From positions 1-62,105 of the forward strand of contig CAJUMI010000002.1 in the NCBI GenBank assembly GCA_910587545.1: a stretch of 62,105 nucleotides of DNA. The letters run 5' to 3'. Of the stretch, positions 18,372 to 28,300 are shown one piece after another; position 1 is the stretch's first letter, and the number at the start of each line of letters is the position of its first letter. The DNA is from an uncultured Muribaculaceae bacterium. GTDB taxonomy: Bacteria; Bacteroidota; Bacteroidia; Bacteroidales; Muribaculaceae. The notes beneath the pieces are model-generated. The model had not been told where the DNA came from, did no database searches, and saw only the letters and a program-made list of their open reading frames with translations. Both the position numbers and the translations under genes were made by a program.

Positions 18372-19001
18372 ATGAGAGTACTACTTATAAACGGCAGTCC
18401 GCATCCCGACGGCAACACTTCGGAGGCGCTTGCCGAAGTCGCTCGGGTGCTCGAAAGGGAGGGCGTCGAGACTGAGACATTGTGGATCGGCACAAAACCT
18501 GTGCAAGGTTGTATAGGCTGTTACAAATGTGCAGAGCTCGGGCGCTGTGTGTTTCAAGACGAACTTTATGAAGCAGCACGCGAGGCCGTCGGCCGCGCAG
18601 ACGCTCTGGTGATAGGTTCGCCTGTATATTATGCCGGGCCTTCGGGATCGCTGTGCGCGTTGCTCGACCGTCTGTTCTATTCATCCGGTAAACTGCTTAT
18701 GTACAAACCTGCGGCCTCGGTTGTATGTTGCCGCCGCGGGGGCGCTTCAGCCACTTTCGACAGGCTTAACAAGTATTATACAATACTCAGCATGCCCGTC
18801 GTAAGTTCACAGTATTGGAACAGTGTCCACGGACGCGCGAAAGGCGAGGCCCGCTATGATGCCGAAGGATTGCAGACCATGCGGACTCTTGGGCGCAACA
18901 TGGCCTGGCTTCTGAAATCGATCCACAATCCCGAGTCGCCAGTCCATCCCGCTCCGGAGGCTCGACAGGCTACCAACTTCATCCGCAACGACCATGAATG
19001 A
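18372..19001 (+). CDS. NADPH-dependent FMN reductase / flavodoxin-like oxidoreductase
   Basis: 209 residues with a flavodoxin fold. The N-terminal FMN phosphate loop is LLINGSPHPDGNTSEAL, and the second flavin loop is VIGSPVYYAGPSGSL. A CIGCYKC motif at about 47-53, followed by a further cysteine (GRCVF), is typical of the iron-sulfur-flavoprotein-like / NAD(P)H oxidoreductase subgroup. It overlaps the next gene by 8 bp. Likely a cytoplasmic quinone or nitro-compound reductase; the substrate is not identifiable. Confidence 0.88.
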   Translation: MRVLLINGSPHPDGNTSEALAEVARVLEREGVETETLWIGTKPVQGCIGCYKCAELGRCVFQDELYEAAREAVGRADALVIGSPVYYAGPSGSLCALLDRLFYSSGKLLMYKPAASVVCCRRGGASATFDRLNKYYTILSMPVVSSQYWNSVHGRAKGEARYDAEGLQTMRTLGRNMAWLLKSIHNPESPVHPAPEARQATNFIRNDHE

Positions 19002-19983
19002 TATCTTATGCCCGTCAGACCGACGCATCGTCGTTCTTGACGGTTATGTAGCCAACAGCGGAGATCTGTCGTGGAGCGAACTCTGCGCACTCGGCGATCT
19101 TAAAGTCTACGAGCGTACGTCTCCGGCTCAGATCGTCGACCGTTGTCGCGGCGCCTATGCAGTTTTTGTCAACAAAGTTATAATCGATAGCGAGACTATC
19201 GCCTTGTTGCCCGATCTGAGGTTTATCGGAGTGCTTGCCACCGGTTATAATAATGTGGATGTAACGGCTGCACACCGGGCCGGTATAACCGTCTGCAATG
19301 TTCCGGCTTACAGTACGGCTTCGGTAGTGCAGACAGTTTTCTCATTGTTGCTGGCGCTGACCAACCGCGTGGAGTCATATTCGTCGAGTGTGGCTCGCGG
19401 CGAGTGGACCGCCTGTCGCGATTTCAGCTATCGTCTATCGCCTATCGAGGAACTCGACGGCCTGACAATGGGAGTTTATGGCCTTGGAAATATAGGCTCG
19501 AGGGTCGCAGCGACCGCCCACGCCTTCGGCATGAATGTGATCAGTCTGACCTCGAAGAGTCAGGATCACCTGCCCGATTACATTGAAAAAGTGACGAAAG
19601 ATGAATTGTTCGGCCGCGCCGACGTGCTGTCGCTCAATGCACCACTCTCGGCTGACAATGTCCGATTTGTCAATGCTGACACACTTGCGCGGATGAAGTC
19701 TACGGCCATTCTGATCAACACTTCGCGCGGCGGTCTTGTCGACGAGCAGGCGCTCGCCGAGGCTCTGCGCTCACACCGCATCGCTGCAGCCGGTCTTGAT
19801 GTGCTCGAACATGAACCGCCCCTTGCGGACTGCCCGCTTATCGGCCTCGACAACTGTCTGATCACGCCTCACGTCGCATGGCAGAGCACGGCCTCACGCC
19901 GCCGCCTGCTATCGATTTCGGCAGATAACCTGGCTGCTTTCCTTTCCGGAGCACCTCAGAATGTCATCGAGTCTGCTGTATAG
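18994..19983 (+). CDS. D-2-hydroxyacid dehydrogenase (hydroxypyruvate/glycerate dehydrogenase-like)
   Basis: 329 residues. The NAD-binding Rossmann motif GVYGLGNIGSRVA (GxGxxG) is intact, as are the catalytic Arg in INTSRGGLVDE, the Glu in LDVLEHEPP and the His in LITPHVAW. The N-terminal half has the family phrase IGVLATGYNNVDV. Among paralogues it looks closest to glycerate dehydrogenase (HprA) types, which reduce hydroxypyruvate. It is distinct from the serA gene at 34164, whose catalytic residues differ. It is the last gene before a bidirectional terminator. Confidence 0.9.
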   Translation: MNDILCPSDRRIVVLDGYVANSGDLSWSELCALGDLKVYERTSPAQIVDRCRGAYAVFVNKVIIDSETIALLPDLRFIGVLATGYNNVDVTAAHRAGITVCNVPAYSTASVVQTVFSLLLALTNRVESYSSSVARGEWTACRDFSYRLSPIEELDGLTMGVYGLGNIGSRVAATAHAFGMNVISLTSKSQDHLPDYIEKVTKDELFGRADVLSLNAPLSADNVRFVNADTLARMKSTAILINTSRGGLVDEQALAEALRSHRIAAAGLDVLEHEPPLADCPLIGLDNCLITPHVAWQSTASRRRLLSISADNLAAFLSGAPQNVIESAV

Positions 19984-20009
19984 ACAGACAGAAAACAGAT
20001 ATAATAGAA

Positions 20010-20045
20010 GAGAGGCGGACCAAATGGTCCGCCTCTCGATTTTAG
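20010..20045. terminator. Bidirectional terminator between convergent genes
   Basis: A 13-bp perfect inverted repeat (GAGAGGCGGACCA, 20010-20022, with 20025-20037) and a short loop. It sits between the convergent dehydrogenase (ends 19983) and susD (ends 20070). The T-rich stretch after it on the plus strand is GATTTTAG. Confidence 0.8.
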
Positions 20046-20069
20046 TGTCTGATTAAGGATTGGGAGTGC

Positions 20070-21938
20070 TTAATAGCCCTCGTTTTGGGTGATGTTCTTT
20101 GTGCGGGCAATTTCCTGAGCTGGAACAGGCCATAGGTTGAATCGTTCTTCCCAGCGACGGTTAGTGTCACGAACTTTGAGTTTTGCTTTGTAGGCGTCGT
20201 AGCAGGGGATGTCGTTGATGTCTTCACGTCCGGCTTTGTAAGTCGGGATATCAGTCGGAGCAAGGCCGAGCGATACGCCTGATTCGCCACCTGCTGTGGT
20301 GTAAGGAATACCGGCCTCATACTGATACTGTATCAGCGGTTGTCCATATGAAGGATACATGTTTTCGATATCGCCGGTTTTCCAACGGCGCATGTCGATA
20401 AGGTGAAGACCTTCCATCATGAGTTCGACTTTACGTTCGCGGCGTACGCGCTGGCGTAGTTTGTCCTGAGCAGAAAGGCTTGTCGTTTCGTTGGCGACGC
20501 AACCGTTAAGCCCGATTTCCGGCATGTTTGCGCGGCGACGAACGGTGTTGATGGCGTCGATAACAGATTGGTCGATCTGGCCGAGTTCGATTTTAGCTTC
20601 AGCATAGCCGAGGAGCAACTCGGGGTAGCGCATGACAATTATGTCGATATATTGTTCGGAAATTCCGCAGCTTGTGTCGAGTGCGTATTTAGCGTTGATT
20701 GTGCCGACACCAGCGTTACAGAAGCTTGCCCAAGAAGCGCTGACAACACCTTCGAAGTCCTGATTGGGAACTTCAGACCATTCGCCGGTTGTAAAGCTGT
20801 AGAGTTGGGTAGTCGGTTTGTAGCAGCTGAGTATCTGAGTGGTGATGACAGAACCCTGATTGACGGTCATTTCGTCGCCTTCCATGCGGACGTTGTATGC
20901 AAAGCGTGGGTCGCGGTTTTTAGAAGGATGAGCGTTGTCATAAATTGGGGACTGGTCGATACGCATACCGTCGATACATTCGTATGTGTCACAGAACATC
21001 AAGCTTGAGTGACGACCTGTCTGGCCTTGTATACGGGAAGTCTGACCATAACCTATCGGGTGTCCCTTGATCGGTTTGGTGGTATTGGTGTAAGGCAGTT
21101 CATAGAAGATTTCATTGAACACATCGGCTTTTGCCTGACCGGGTTTTGTGAAAAGGTCACCATAGTTTTCAGCGAGCTGATAACCACCTTCATCAATGAC
21201 TTTTTTGGCGGCAGCCGCAGCAGCTTCGTAATAAGTCTTGCCTTTGCCTGCGATGTCGAGGTCTCCTCCGATAAGGCCTAAACGGTTAATCAGGCCATAG
21301 GCGAAGCCACGGTTCAAACGACCTGACATTTCGCGTTTCCAAGGCAGGTAGGGTGCCATCTCGTTGAGGTCGGCGATGAGGAAGTCGAGGATCTGTTCGC
21401 GCGGTGTGCGAGGTTCGTTGTCGTAATTGTCTGTCGTTACCGGTGAGGTGAGGAAAGGAACGTCACCATAAAGACCAACGAGAAGATAATAGAAATAAGC
21501 TCTCAGTGCGTGAGTTTCAGCCAGATATTCCATGGCTTTTGCCGAGAAACCGGCTTTGTAGTTCTCTGCGCCGCTGATAATTTCGTTTGCACGTGCAATG
21601 CCGATATAGCACCGTTGCCATATATAGAGCACAACTGCGTTGTCCGGGTTCAGTGTTCCGCCGGCACCGATAGTATTGTCAGATGTACGTTCGAGCAGCA
21701 TTGGGGTGAGGTGGTCAAATGCAACGAGGGCGGGAACCATGTAGAAACCCTGGACCTGATCCATGTACATTGAGTTATAGACGCCCATCAGACCGTCGTA
21801 CATGGCTTGTTCTGAACGGAAGAAGCCGTTGCTGACGTAGTTGCCGTTGGTGTCGGCGCGGTCGAGGAAGTCTGCGCACGAAGATGTCATTAGGCCTAAA
21901 GCAGCCAGCACAGCTAAATATATTTTATTCTTTTTCAT
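20070..21938 (-). CDS. susD: RagB/SusD family nutrient-uptake lipoprotein
   Basis: 622 residues. A type II signal peptide (MKKNKIYLAVLAALGLMTSSC) gives a lipoprotein with lipidated Cys21. The SusD fold is indicated by the TPR-like helices (YLAETHALRAYFYYLLVGLYGDVPF, here in pieces) and the C-terminal RRERKVELMMEGLHLIDMRRW and NLWPVPAQEI signatures. SusD proteins cap the SusC barrel on the cell surface and capture oligosaccharide or peptide ligands. It follows susC by 13 bp. The ligand is not predictable because no glycoside hydrolase or regulator is adjacent. Confidence 0.95.
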   Translation of the reverse strand: MKKNKIYLAVLAALGLMTSSCADFLDRADTNGNYVSNGFFRSEQAMYDGLMGVYNSMYMDQVQGFYMVPALVAFDHLTPMLLERTSDNTIGAGGTLNPDNAVVLYIWQRCYIGIARANEIISGAENYKAGFSAKAMEYLAETHALRAYFYYLLVGLYGDVPFLTSPVTTDNYDNEPRTPREQILDFLIADLNEMAPYLPWKREMSGRLNRGFAYGLINRLGLIGGDLDIAGKGKTYYEAAAAAAKKVIDEGGYQLAENYGDLFTKPGQAKADVFNEIFYELPYTNTTKPIKGHPIGYGQTSRIQGQTGRHSSLMFCDTYECIDGMRIDQSPIYDNAHPSKNRDPRFAYNVRMEGDEMTVNQGSVITTQILSCYKPTTQLYSFTTGEWSEVPNQDFEGVVSASWASFCNAGVGTINAKYALDTSCGISEQYIDIIVMRYPELLLGYAEAKIELGQIDQSVIDAINTVRRRANMPEIGLNGCVANETTSLSAQDKLRQRVRRERKVELMMEGLHLIDMRRWKTGDIENMYPSYGQPLIQYQYEAGIPYTTAGGESGVSLGLAPTDIPTYKAGREDINDIPCYDAYKAKLKVRDTNRRWEERFNLWPVPAQEIARTKNITQNEGY

Positions 21939-21951
21939 GATTGTTTCTTAA

Positions 21952-24900
21952 TTAGAATCTTAAGTCGATACCGAATGTATAAATTCTCATCAAAGGATAG
22001 TAAGACCCTGCGTTTGCTTCGGGGTCATAACCGGGATAAGCATTCTGCACGGTGAAGAGGTTCTGACCGCTCAGATAGAAGCGGAGATGCGAGATGCCGG
22101 CTTTGCCGGTGATGTTCTTAGGCAGGGTATAACCTACAACGAGGTTCTTCAGTCGCATGTAAGCGCCGCTCTTGATCCAGAAAGAAGAACAGATGTTGTT
22201 GGGGTTAGAACCGGATGTGGTTTCAGCTACGAGCAAAGGATATTTTGCATTGGGATTATCAGGAGTCCATGAGTCGAACTGGCTTTCCATGATCGAACGT
22301 CCAACGACGAGCGGACGGACGTTGTAGCCGGAAGCGTAGATGTCGCGTTTGCCCACACCCTGGAAGAAGGCTGTGAAGTCGAAGTTGTTCCAGTTTGCAG
22401 TCAGGTTCAAAGAGAAGAGGTAGCGCTGTTGCGGGTCGCCGATGACTGTGCGGTCATAGTCATCGATTTTTCCGTCAGGCTCACCGTCGGGACCGCTGAT
22501 GTCTTTGTAGCGGATATAACCGGGACGGTAGTTCTTTTTGTCGCCGTTGTAGACAGGGTAGTTATCGATTTCTTCCTGGTTTTGGAAATAACCGTCAGCA
22601 ATGAAGCCATACCAAGACCAGATCGGGCTGCCAACAGTCGTGAGAGTACCACCGGTCGGGTCTTTATATTCGTTGCCGTAGAGGTCAGTGATTTCGTTCT
22701 TCACGTCAGAGAGCATAGCTGTAGCGCTGAAGCCGACGTTGCCGATACGGTCGCGGTAGGTGATGGCAAGATCCCAACCGTTGTTGCGCATTGTGCCGGC
22801 ATTCTGCCAGGGTGCTGTTAAACCGACATAGTAAGGAGCGGGGAAGCGCTGCAACATAGAAGTGATGTTGCGCACATAGTAGTCGAATGTAACATCAAGA
22901 CGGTTGCCAAGAGCAGAAACGTCAAGACCAACGTTGAATTGTTTTGACTTTTCCCATGAGATACTGGGGTTTGAAAGTTCTGACGCTCCTACACCTGAAT
23001 ACCATGTGCCGCCCGGCCAGTAGTTCATGCCTGAAGCGAGAACGGCAGCGTATGGATAAAGACTACCGATGTTCTGGTTGCCGAGCGTACCGTAAGAAGC
23101 TCTGAGTTTGAGATTGTTGATATAATCTGCAATGTTGCCTTCCTGGAAGAATTTTTCCTGAGATATACGCCATGCTGCGGAAGCAGACGGGAAGAAGCCC
23201 CAACGGTTTCCTTTGGTGAAACGGGAGGAACCGTCATAGCGACCGGTCAGTTCGATCATATATTTTTCATCGAAGATATAATTGAGACGACCGATATAAG
23301 AAACCATTGCATATTCGTTAATGCCGCCGTAACCGCTGATCGGACCATTGCCGTGAATGATCTGTTCGTAACCTTCATAGGGGAAGCCGCTGCGGCTAAG
23401 GCCCATTTGAGAGTATTTCTGCTCTTCAGTCTGGAAGCCTACGAATACTTTGAAGTAGTTCTTCTTGGCAAAGGTTTTTTCATAAGTTGCCTGTATGTTG
23501 AACTGATTGAACATTGTGCGTTCCCAGCCTTCAGATCTTGATTTACCGGCAGCAGGGTATGAGCGCTGGAGCTGTCCAAGGACATAAGTGTCATATGTCT
23601 GGGTAAATGAAGCTGATTTGTTTTCATAGCGACGTGTAGCGTAGCTGGCAAGGATTTCGAGACCGTCAAGCGGAGTGGCTGTAAGTGTTCCTTTGACGTT
23701 GGTGTCGGTTCCGTCAGAGTTGGACTTGCCTCCTGCTTTCATCATAGCGACAGGGTTGATGCCTGACTGACCGTCGGCCCAAGTGCCGTCATTGTTGTAT
23801 GCTCCGTAGATTGGCGAGAAAGTCAATGCATAGCCGATAAGGCCGGTCGCTCCATAAACGGGGTTTTCGCGGTTTGTGCGACGAACTGAAAGATTGAGGT
23901 TTCCCCGCAACCAGCTTGTCATTGTCACGTCGGTGTTAGAGCGTAATGTCCAGCGGTTGTAGTTGTTGTTGTCAACGATACCGTCTTCATAGCTGTAAGA
24001 ACCGTTCAAGTACTGACGGATAGATTTATTACCACCGGTGATTGAAATTGCGTGGTTGGTTGTCAGCATATTGTCTTTCATGATGAGGTCGCGCCAGTTT
24101 GTATCGTAACGATAGTAGTTGTCTGCGCCTTGTTCACGATAAGTTTTGATAAGTTCTGTGAAGTTTGCTCCACTGCCGATGTTTGTTGACGCAAGATCCA
24201 TGTACTCCATGTATTCGATGGCATTTGCAGGACGTGGAAGCGCAGTCGGTGTGCGCATACCCACCCAGCCGTTGTAAGAAACGGTGGCTCGTCTTTCTTC
24301 GCCACGTTTGGTGGTGACGAGTATAACGCCGTTAGATGCCTTTGAACCATAGATAGAGGCAGAAGCTGCATCCTTGAGGACTGATATAGATTCGATTGCG
24401 TTCATGTCGATTGCGTTCATGTCGCCTTCGACACCGTCGACGAGAATCAGAGGTCCACCGTTTGAGTTCATAGAACCGACACCACGGATCTGGATACCTG
24501 CTGAAGTGCCTGGCTCACCTGTGGTCTGGGTTACGTTCACACCGGAAACAAGACCCTGAAGGGCGATAGACGCTGAAGTAACGCTACGCATGTTCAGTTC
24601 TTTGCTTGTCACCTGCTGAACAGCACCCGTAAGGTTGACCTTTTTCTGTGTTCCGTAACCGACGACGATGACTTCGTTGAGGTTTTCGGCGCCCGGTTCG
24701 AGGGAGATTTTACCCCCCCTATTAGATAATTCGCTAACAGTAAGCGACTTAGTTATATATCCTACGTATGTAATGTCAATAGTCTGATTGGATCTGAGTG
24801 AAGGTAATATGAAGTTGCCGTCGATGTCGGTTGGAGTACTGATGTCAGTTCCTTTGACTCTAACAGAGGCACCGATGATTGGCTCTCCGTTTTCGTCGAC

Positions 24901-25059
24901 AACTGTGCCGGATACTCTTGTGGTTCCGGACTCACTTTTAACTTGCTGAGCCTCAGCGGAGGCAGGTAATGCATACGCACTCCACGCACCCGGTCCAAGC
25001 ATCAGCCCCATAGCCAGACATATCTTTGGCAATGAGATAGATAAACCAGTTTTTTTCAT
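21952..25059 (-). CDS. susC: SusC/RagA family TonB-linked outer-membrane transporter
   Basis: 1035 residues. After the signal peptide comes a carboxypeptidase-regulatory-like domain (about 45-125, VSGTVVDENGEPIIGASV), then the TonB-dependent plug (about 130-240) opening with LNEVIVVGYGTQKKVNLTGAV and containing QIRGVGS and KDAASASIYGSKASNGVILVTT in parts, then the 22-strand barrel ending in the terminal phenylalanine of IDLRF. It imports the ligand captured by SusD using TonB energy. There is no SusR-like, hybrid two-component or anti-sigma gene beside it. A G7 run occurs in the region before the plug (24713-24719). Confidence 0.96.
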   Translation of the reverse strand: MKKTGLSISLPKICLAMGLMLGPGAWSAYALPASAEAQQVKSESGTTRVSGTVVDENGEPIIGASVRVKGTDISTPTDIDGNFILPSLRSNQTIDITYVGYITKSLTVSELSNRGGKISLEPGAENLNEVIVVGYGTQKKVNLTGAVQQVTSKELNMRSVTSASIALQGLVSGVNVTQTTGEPGTSAGIQIRGVGSMNSNGGPLILVDGVEGDMNAIDMNAIESISVLKDAASASIYGSKASNGVILVTTKRGEERRATVSYNGWVGMRTPTALPRPANAIEYMEYMDLASTNIGSGANFTELIKTYREQGADNYYRYDTNWRDLIMKDNMLTTNHAISITGGNKSIRQYLNGSYSYEDGIVDNNNYNRWTLRSNTDVTMTSWLRGNLNLSVRRTNRENPVYGATGLIGYALTFSPIYGAYNNDGTWADGQSGINPVAMMKAGGKSNSDGTDTNVKGTLTATPLDGLEILASYATRRYENKSASFTQTYDTYVLGQLQRSYPAAGKSRSEGWERTMFNQFNIQATYEKTFAKKNYFKVFVGFQTEEQKYSQMGLSRSGFPYEGYEQIIHGNGPISGYGGINEYAMVSYIGRLNYIFDEKYMIELTGRYDGSSRFTKGNRWGFFPSASAAWRISQEKFFQEGNIADYINNLKLRASYGTLGNQNIGSLYPYAAVLASGMNYWPGGTWYSGVGASELSNPSISWEKSKQFNVGLDVSALGNRLDVTFDYYVRNITSMLQRFPAPYYVGLTAPWQNAGTMRNNGWDLAITYRDRIGNVGFSATAMLSDVKNEITDLYGNEYKDPTGGTLTTVGSPIWSWYGFIADGYFQNQEEIDNYPVYNGDKKNYRPGYIRYKDISGPDGEPDGKIDDYDRTVIGDPQQRYLFSLNLTANWNNFDFTAFFQGVGKRDIYASGYNVRPLVVGRSIMESQFDSWTPDNPNAKYPLLVAETTSGSNPNNICSSFWIKSGAYMRLKNLVVGYTLPKNITGKAGISHLRFYLSGQNLFTVQNAYPGYDPEANAGSYYPLMRIYTFGIDLRF

Positions 25060-25129
25060 TAGATTTGTTAGTTGTTTAATTAGATGGCCCGAAAGCCTGT
25101 TTTAGGTCTGTTAGATTTAAATTTCGCCG

Positions 25130-25137
25130 TAAATGTA
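25130..25137 (-). promoter_or_regulatory. Weak -7-like element upstream of susC
   Basis: The minus strand reads TACATTTA, one mismatch from TAnnTTTG, 71 bp before the susC start. No -33 TTTG was seen. Confidence 0.25.
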
Positions 25138-25264
25138 CGCCTTTTTTAGATATGTTGGTTATTTTTCATAAAATATTTTAAAGAAAAATGTTGATTTCAA
25201 AGTCGGGGAGAGATATAAGGACGGCGATGAGCCAGAGAGCTGATGCATCGTCGGTTGATTTATT

Positions 25265-25298
25265 AAAAAAGGACGCACGAGCTGTGCGTCCTTTTTAA
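25265..25298 (-). terminator. Terminator of the alpha-2-macroglobulin gene
   Basis: GGACGCAC (25271-25278) pairs with GTGCGTCC (25284-25291) across a 5-nt loop, flanked by an A-run and a T-run, so the stem extends further. It lies 36 bp past the stop at 25334 and could work in both directions. The rest of the 25060-25333 gap holds no gene. Confidence 0.85.
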
Positions 25299-25333
25299 GG
25301 TATTATTAATTAGGCGGTTTGCGTAGATTTACT

Positions 25334-28300
25334 TTATTTGCATGAAAGCCTGAAGCCGGCTGAATGGGCTGTGATCGACGGTGTGAGCTGGCTCTGGATT
25401 GTCGCGATGCCGGTAGTGAATTCGCCGGCCACCGAGGCGGTCATCTCGACAGTTAGCTGATATGTGCCTTTGCGCATATAGTCGATGAACAGGCGTGTCT
25501 CCGAGTCTCGGTTTTCGCGGTAGAAGCCGGTTCCGTCGCTCCATACCCAGCCGGGGAGCTGGTTGACCGGTTCGAACGAGGCCGGACGCTCGTCAATGAC
25601 CGTGACATATTCAAGGTCGCGCTTGGCCTTGATGGTCAGCAGCACACGTACCTGCTCGCCTAGGCGGACTTCGTCGACATACTGCCAGCGGCCGTCGCGC
25701 AACGCGGTGATGCGTTTTTCGATCGACAGATCGTCGCACGGACGGGCTTTGATCTCGTCGGAACGCCGGATGAAGCGTGAGATCACAGATCCGTAGGCGG
25801 GCACGCTGGAGTTGCCGCGTGATATCTCAAGGCGTTTGCCGGCAGCATCGGCGGGAAGCGATGTCACGGTGTGGCCGGTGAGGCGTTCGACTCCATTGAT
25901 AGAAAGCGGCTGACGGTTTATAGTGATATCAGTCTTGCTGTCTGAGGCATCGAGCCATTTGGATCCATTTGTGGCGAATGCAGCGATCACTCTTGTAGGG
26001 TCGACGCTGCCCAGGTCGGTCGTGGACTGTTGTCGTATGACAAGCCACTGGCGCATGCCGTCAATGAGTTCGGATTTGGGATCAAGTTTGCCGAAGGCGT
26101 AGAGCAGGTCGGCGTAGTCATTGACGTTGGTGACCGACGGGAACGAGGTGCCTTTGTCCTTTGATCTGACGGCAAACTCACTCACGGATTCCATGATCTG
26201 ACCGGCGACGGCGGGATGGCCTTTTGCGGCGAGGATCATAGCCTCGATGGATTTATCCCATAAACTGTGTTTTTTCCACGAGCCGATGAGATCCTGGACG
26301 GTGGCGTTCACCACGCCGGTTGCGCGGAGATCGATTTTTTCGTCAGGGAAAAGGGTGGTGATAAATGCTAATGCGCAGTCTGTTTTGGCTTTCAGGGGGA
26401 CTGTAGACGTATAATATGATATTGCGCGCGAGATCATATTTTTCAGATCCTTGTCGTCAGGCAGGTAGCCGATGGAATTCAAGCGTCCGAGATCCTGGAG
26501 TATCACATTGGTGATCCATCGAGAGGAATTCCGGTCCCACTCGCCCCACGACCAACCTCCGTCGGCGCATTGTAGCTTTTTCAGGGTTTCGATCGACGAC
26601 CGGATGGCGGCTGCAGTGGCTTTTCTGTCGAACAGCATCGACAGGCGTGCCATGCGCTCGGTGTCGCCGGCAGCGGCCTGAACCCAGGGAGTGCAGTTAA
26701 GTATGGCTGCTTTGAGAGCGTCGTTTTTCGCCAGTCGGGATGTGAGCGCTCCTGCATCGGGATCTGCCGACCATTCGTCGATCGCTTTTGCAAGGTCGGG
26801 GTAGCTGCGGAGCAGACCGGCAGCCGTAGCCGCCGCGAAAAGCCTCCGCGCAGCTCCGGTCGAAGTCGTCGGCTTTCCGGTGGAAATGCCGGGGAGTTCC
26901 TTTATGATGTTCCATGCCGGATTGGCGGTGTAGTCGAGCGTCGACTCCATGCCTTTGCCCTTTGGAATGTCGATGCTGACGCTTGCTTCACCGGGATTGA
27001 GGTAGAAGTTCTCGCTTTCGATCACGTCGGATTCGGATGCCTTGATGGGAATGAAATTCTGTTCGCCGTCGGTGAAACGTCCGATAGTGGAACGGACGCG
27101 GTAGCCAATCGATGCCGCATTGCCGGGAGCCGAGACAGTCGCCGCTACTATAGCCGAGGCTGAGGCAGCGATGTTGTCGACAGATTTGAATGTCGAGATG
27201 ACTTCATCTGATGCGATGTCGAAAATCTCCACAACAGTTGTCACCTCAGCGGTGGAGTCGCTGTTGTTGTAGACCGTGGCCAGCAGGCGGGCTTCATCGC
27301 CTACGCGGAGAAAGCGCGGCAGATTGGGCTGCACCATTACGGGCTTGGAAGTGACGAATTCGCGCATCATGGTCGCCGTGCGCATATCCTTGGCCCAGGC
27401 AAATGCGTTCATCGTCCATGTGGTGTTGGCGTCGGGAACGGTGAATGTCATCAGCGTCTCGCCGTTTCTGTCAAACACGAGGTCAGGCATCCAGAAGGCC
27501 TGAAGCACCTCTCCTTCGCGGTATTGGAAATTGTCATCGGGCCGAGGCTCGGCTGAACCTTCATCGGCGAGTCCTTCCAGAGTCGCATATACCTCCTCTT
27601 CCGGTTCAGGTGCGCTTTCAGTAGCACCAACACCTGCTACAGCTCCTGTGAGCATGGATTTTCGTTCGGGGGCATAACCGATTATAGCAGCATTGTCGAG
27701 TGTCTGATATTCTTCATCCTCGGCAACGAGGATGCCATTGATCTGTCCGCCGGTTGTTATCGATAGAGAACGGGCCATGCTCTTATAACCGTATAAATCC
27801 TGCAGCGTGATCGCCGGATTAAACTCGGGAAGTCTGAGATATGCTTCAGTGAGACTTTTGAGGTCTTTAAGCATGGTGGCCGAACCGAAAGAATTGTATG
27901 CCGGAGTTGCCCATAACACTGTGAAGCGCCGGCGGAGTCCTAAGTTGGAAGGCATATCATAAGGGGAGAGGGCGTTGAGGGCAGAATTGAACATTGTGGA
28001 GATCATGGCTCCTGACACCGGGTGATCGGATGCATCCTTAAGAGAGATGATCCATCGTTCGGAGGATCCCGATGTGAGGCGGTCGCGCATGGCCGAGCCT
28101 TCGAGCGTCAGCTTGCTAAGATCCTCGATGCGGACAACAACCTTCTGTTGGGTCTGGATGCCGTTGCGGACGGTGAACAGAACAACCGCCCCGTCATCAC
28201 TGCTTTTTGGTAGAGCAAGGTCGATGGTGTGGAAGCCTGTATTGAAGCGCCCGACCTTCATTGACACCGCTTTGTCGCCGGCGGCGAATGACTGATAGAC

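Noticed and set aside
24700..24730. A frameshift in susC at the C7 run
   Set aside because: The reading frame is open through the tract and the plug motifs follow in frame, so the gene is intact in this sequence.
26800..26960. A thioester site in the alpha-2-macroglobulin
   Set aside because: The expected position reads TGKPTTSTGAARRLF, with no Cys-x-Glu-Gln motif.
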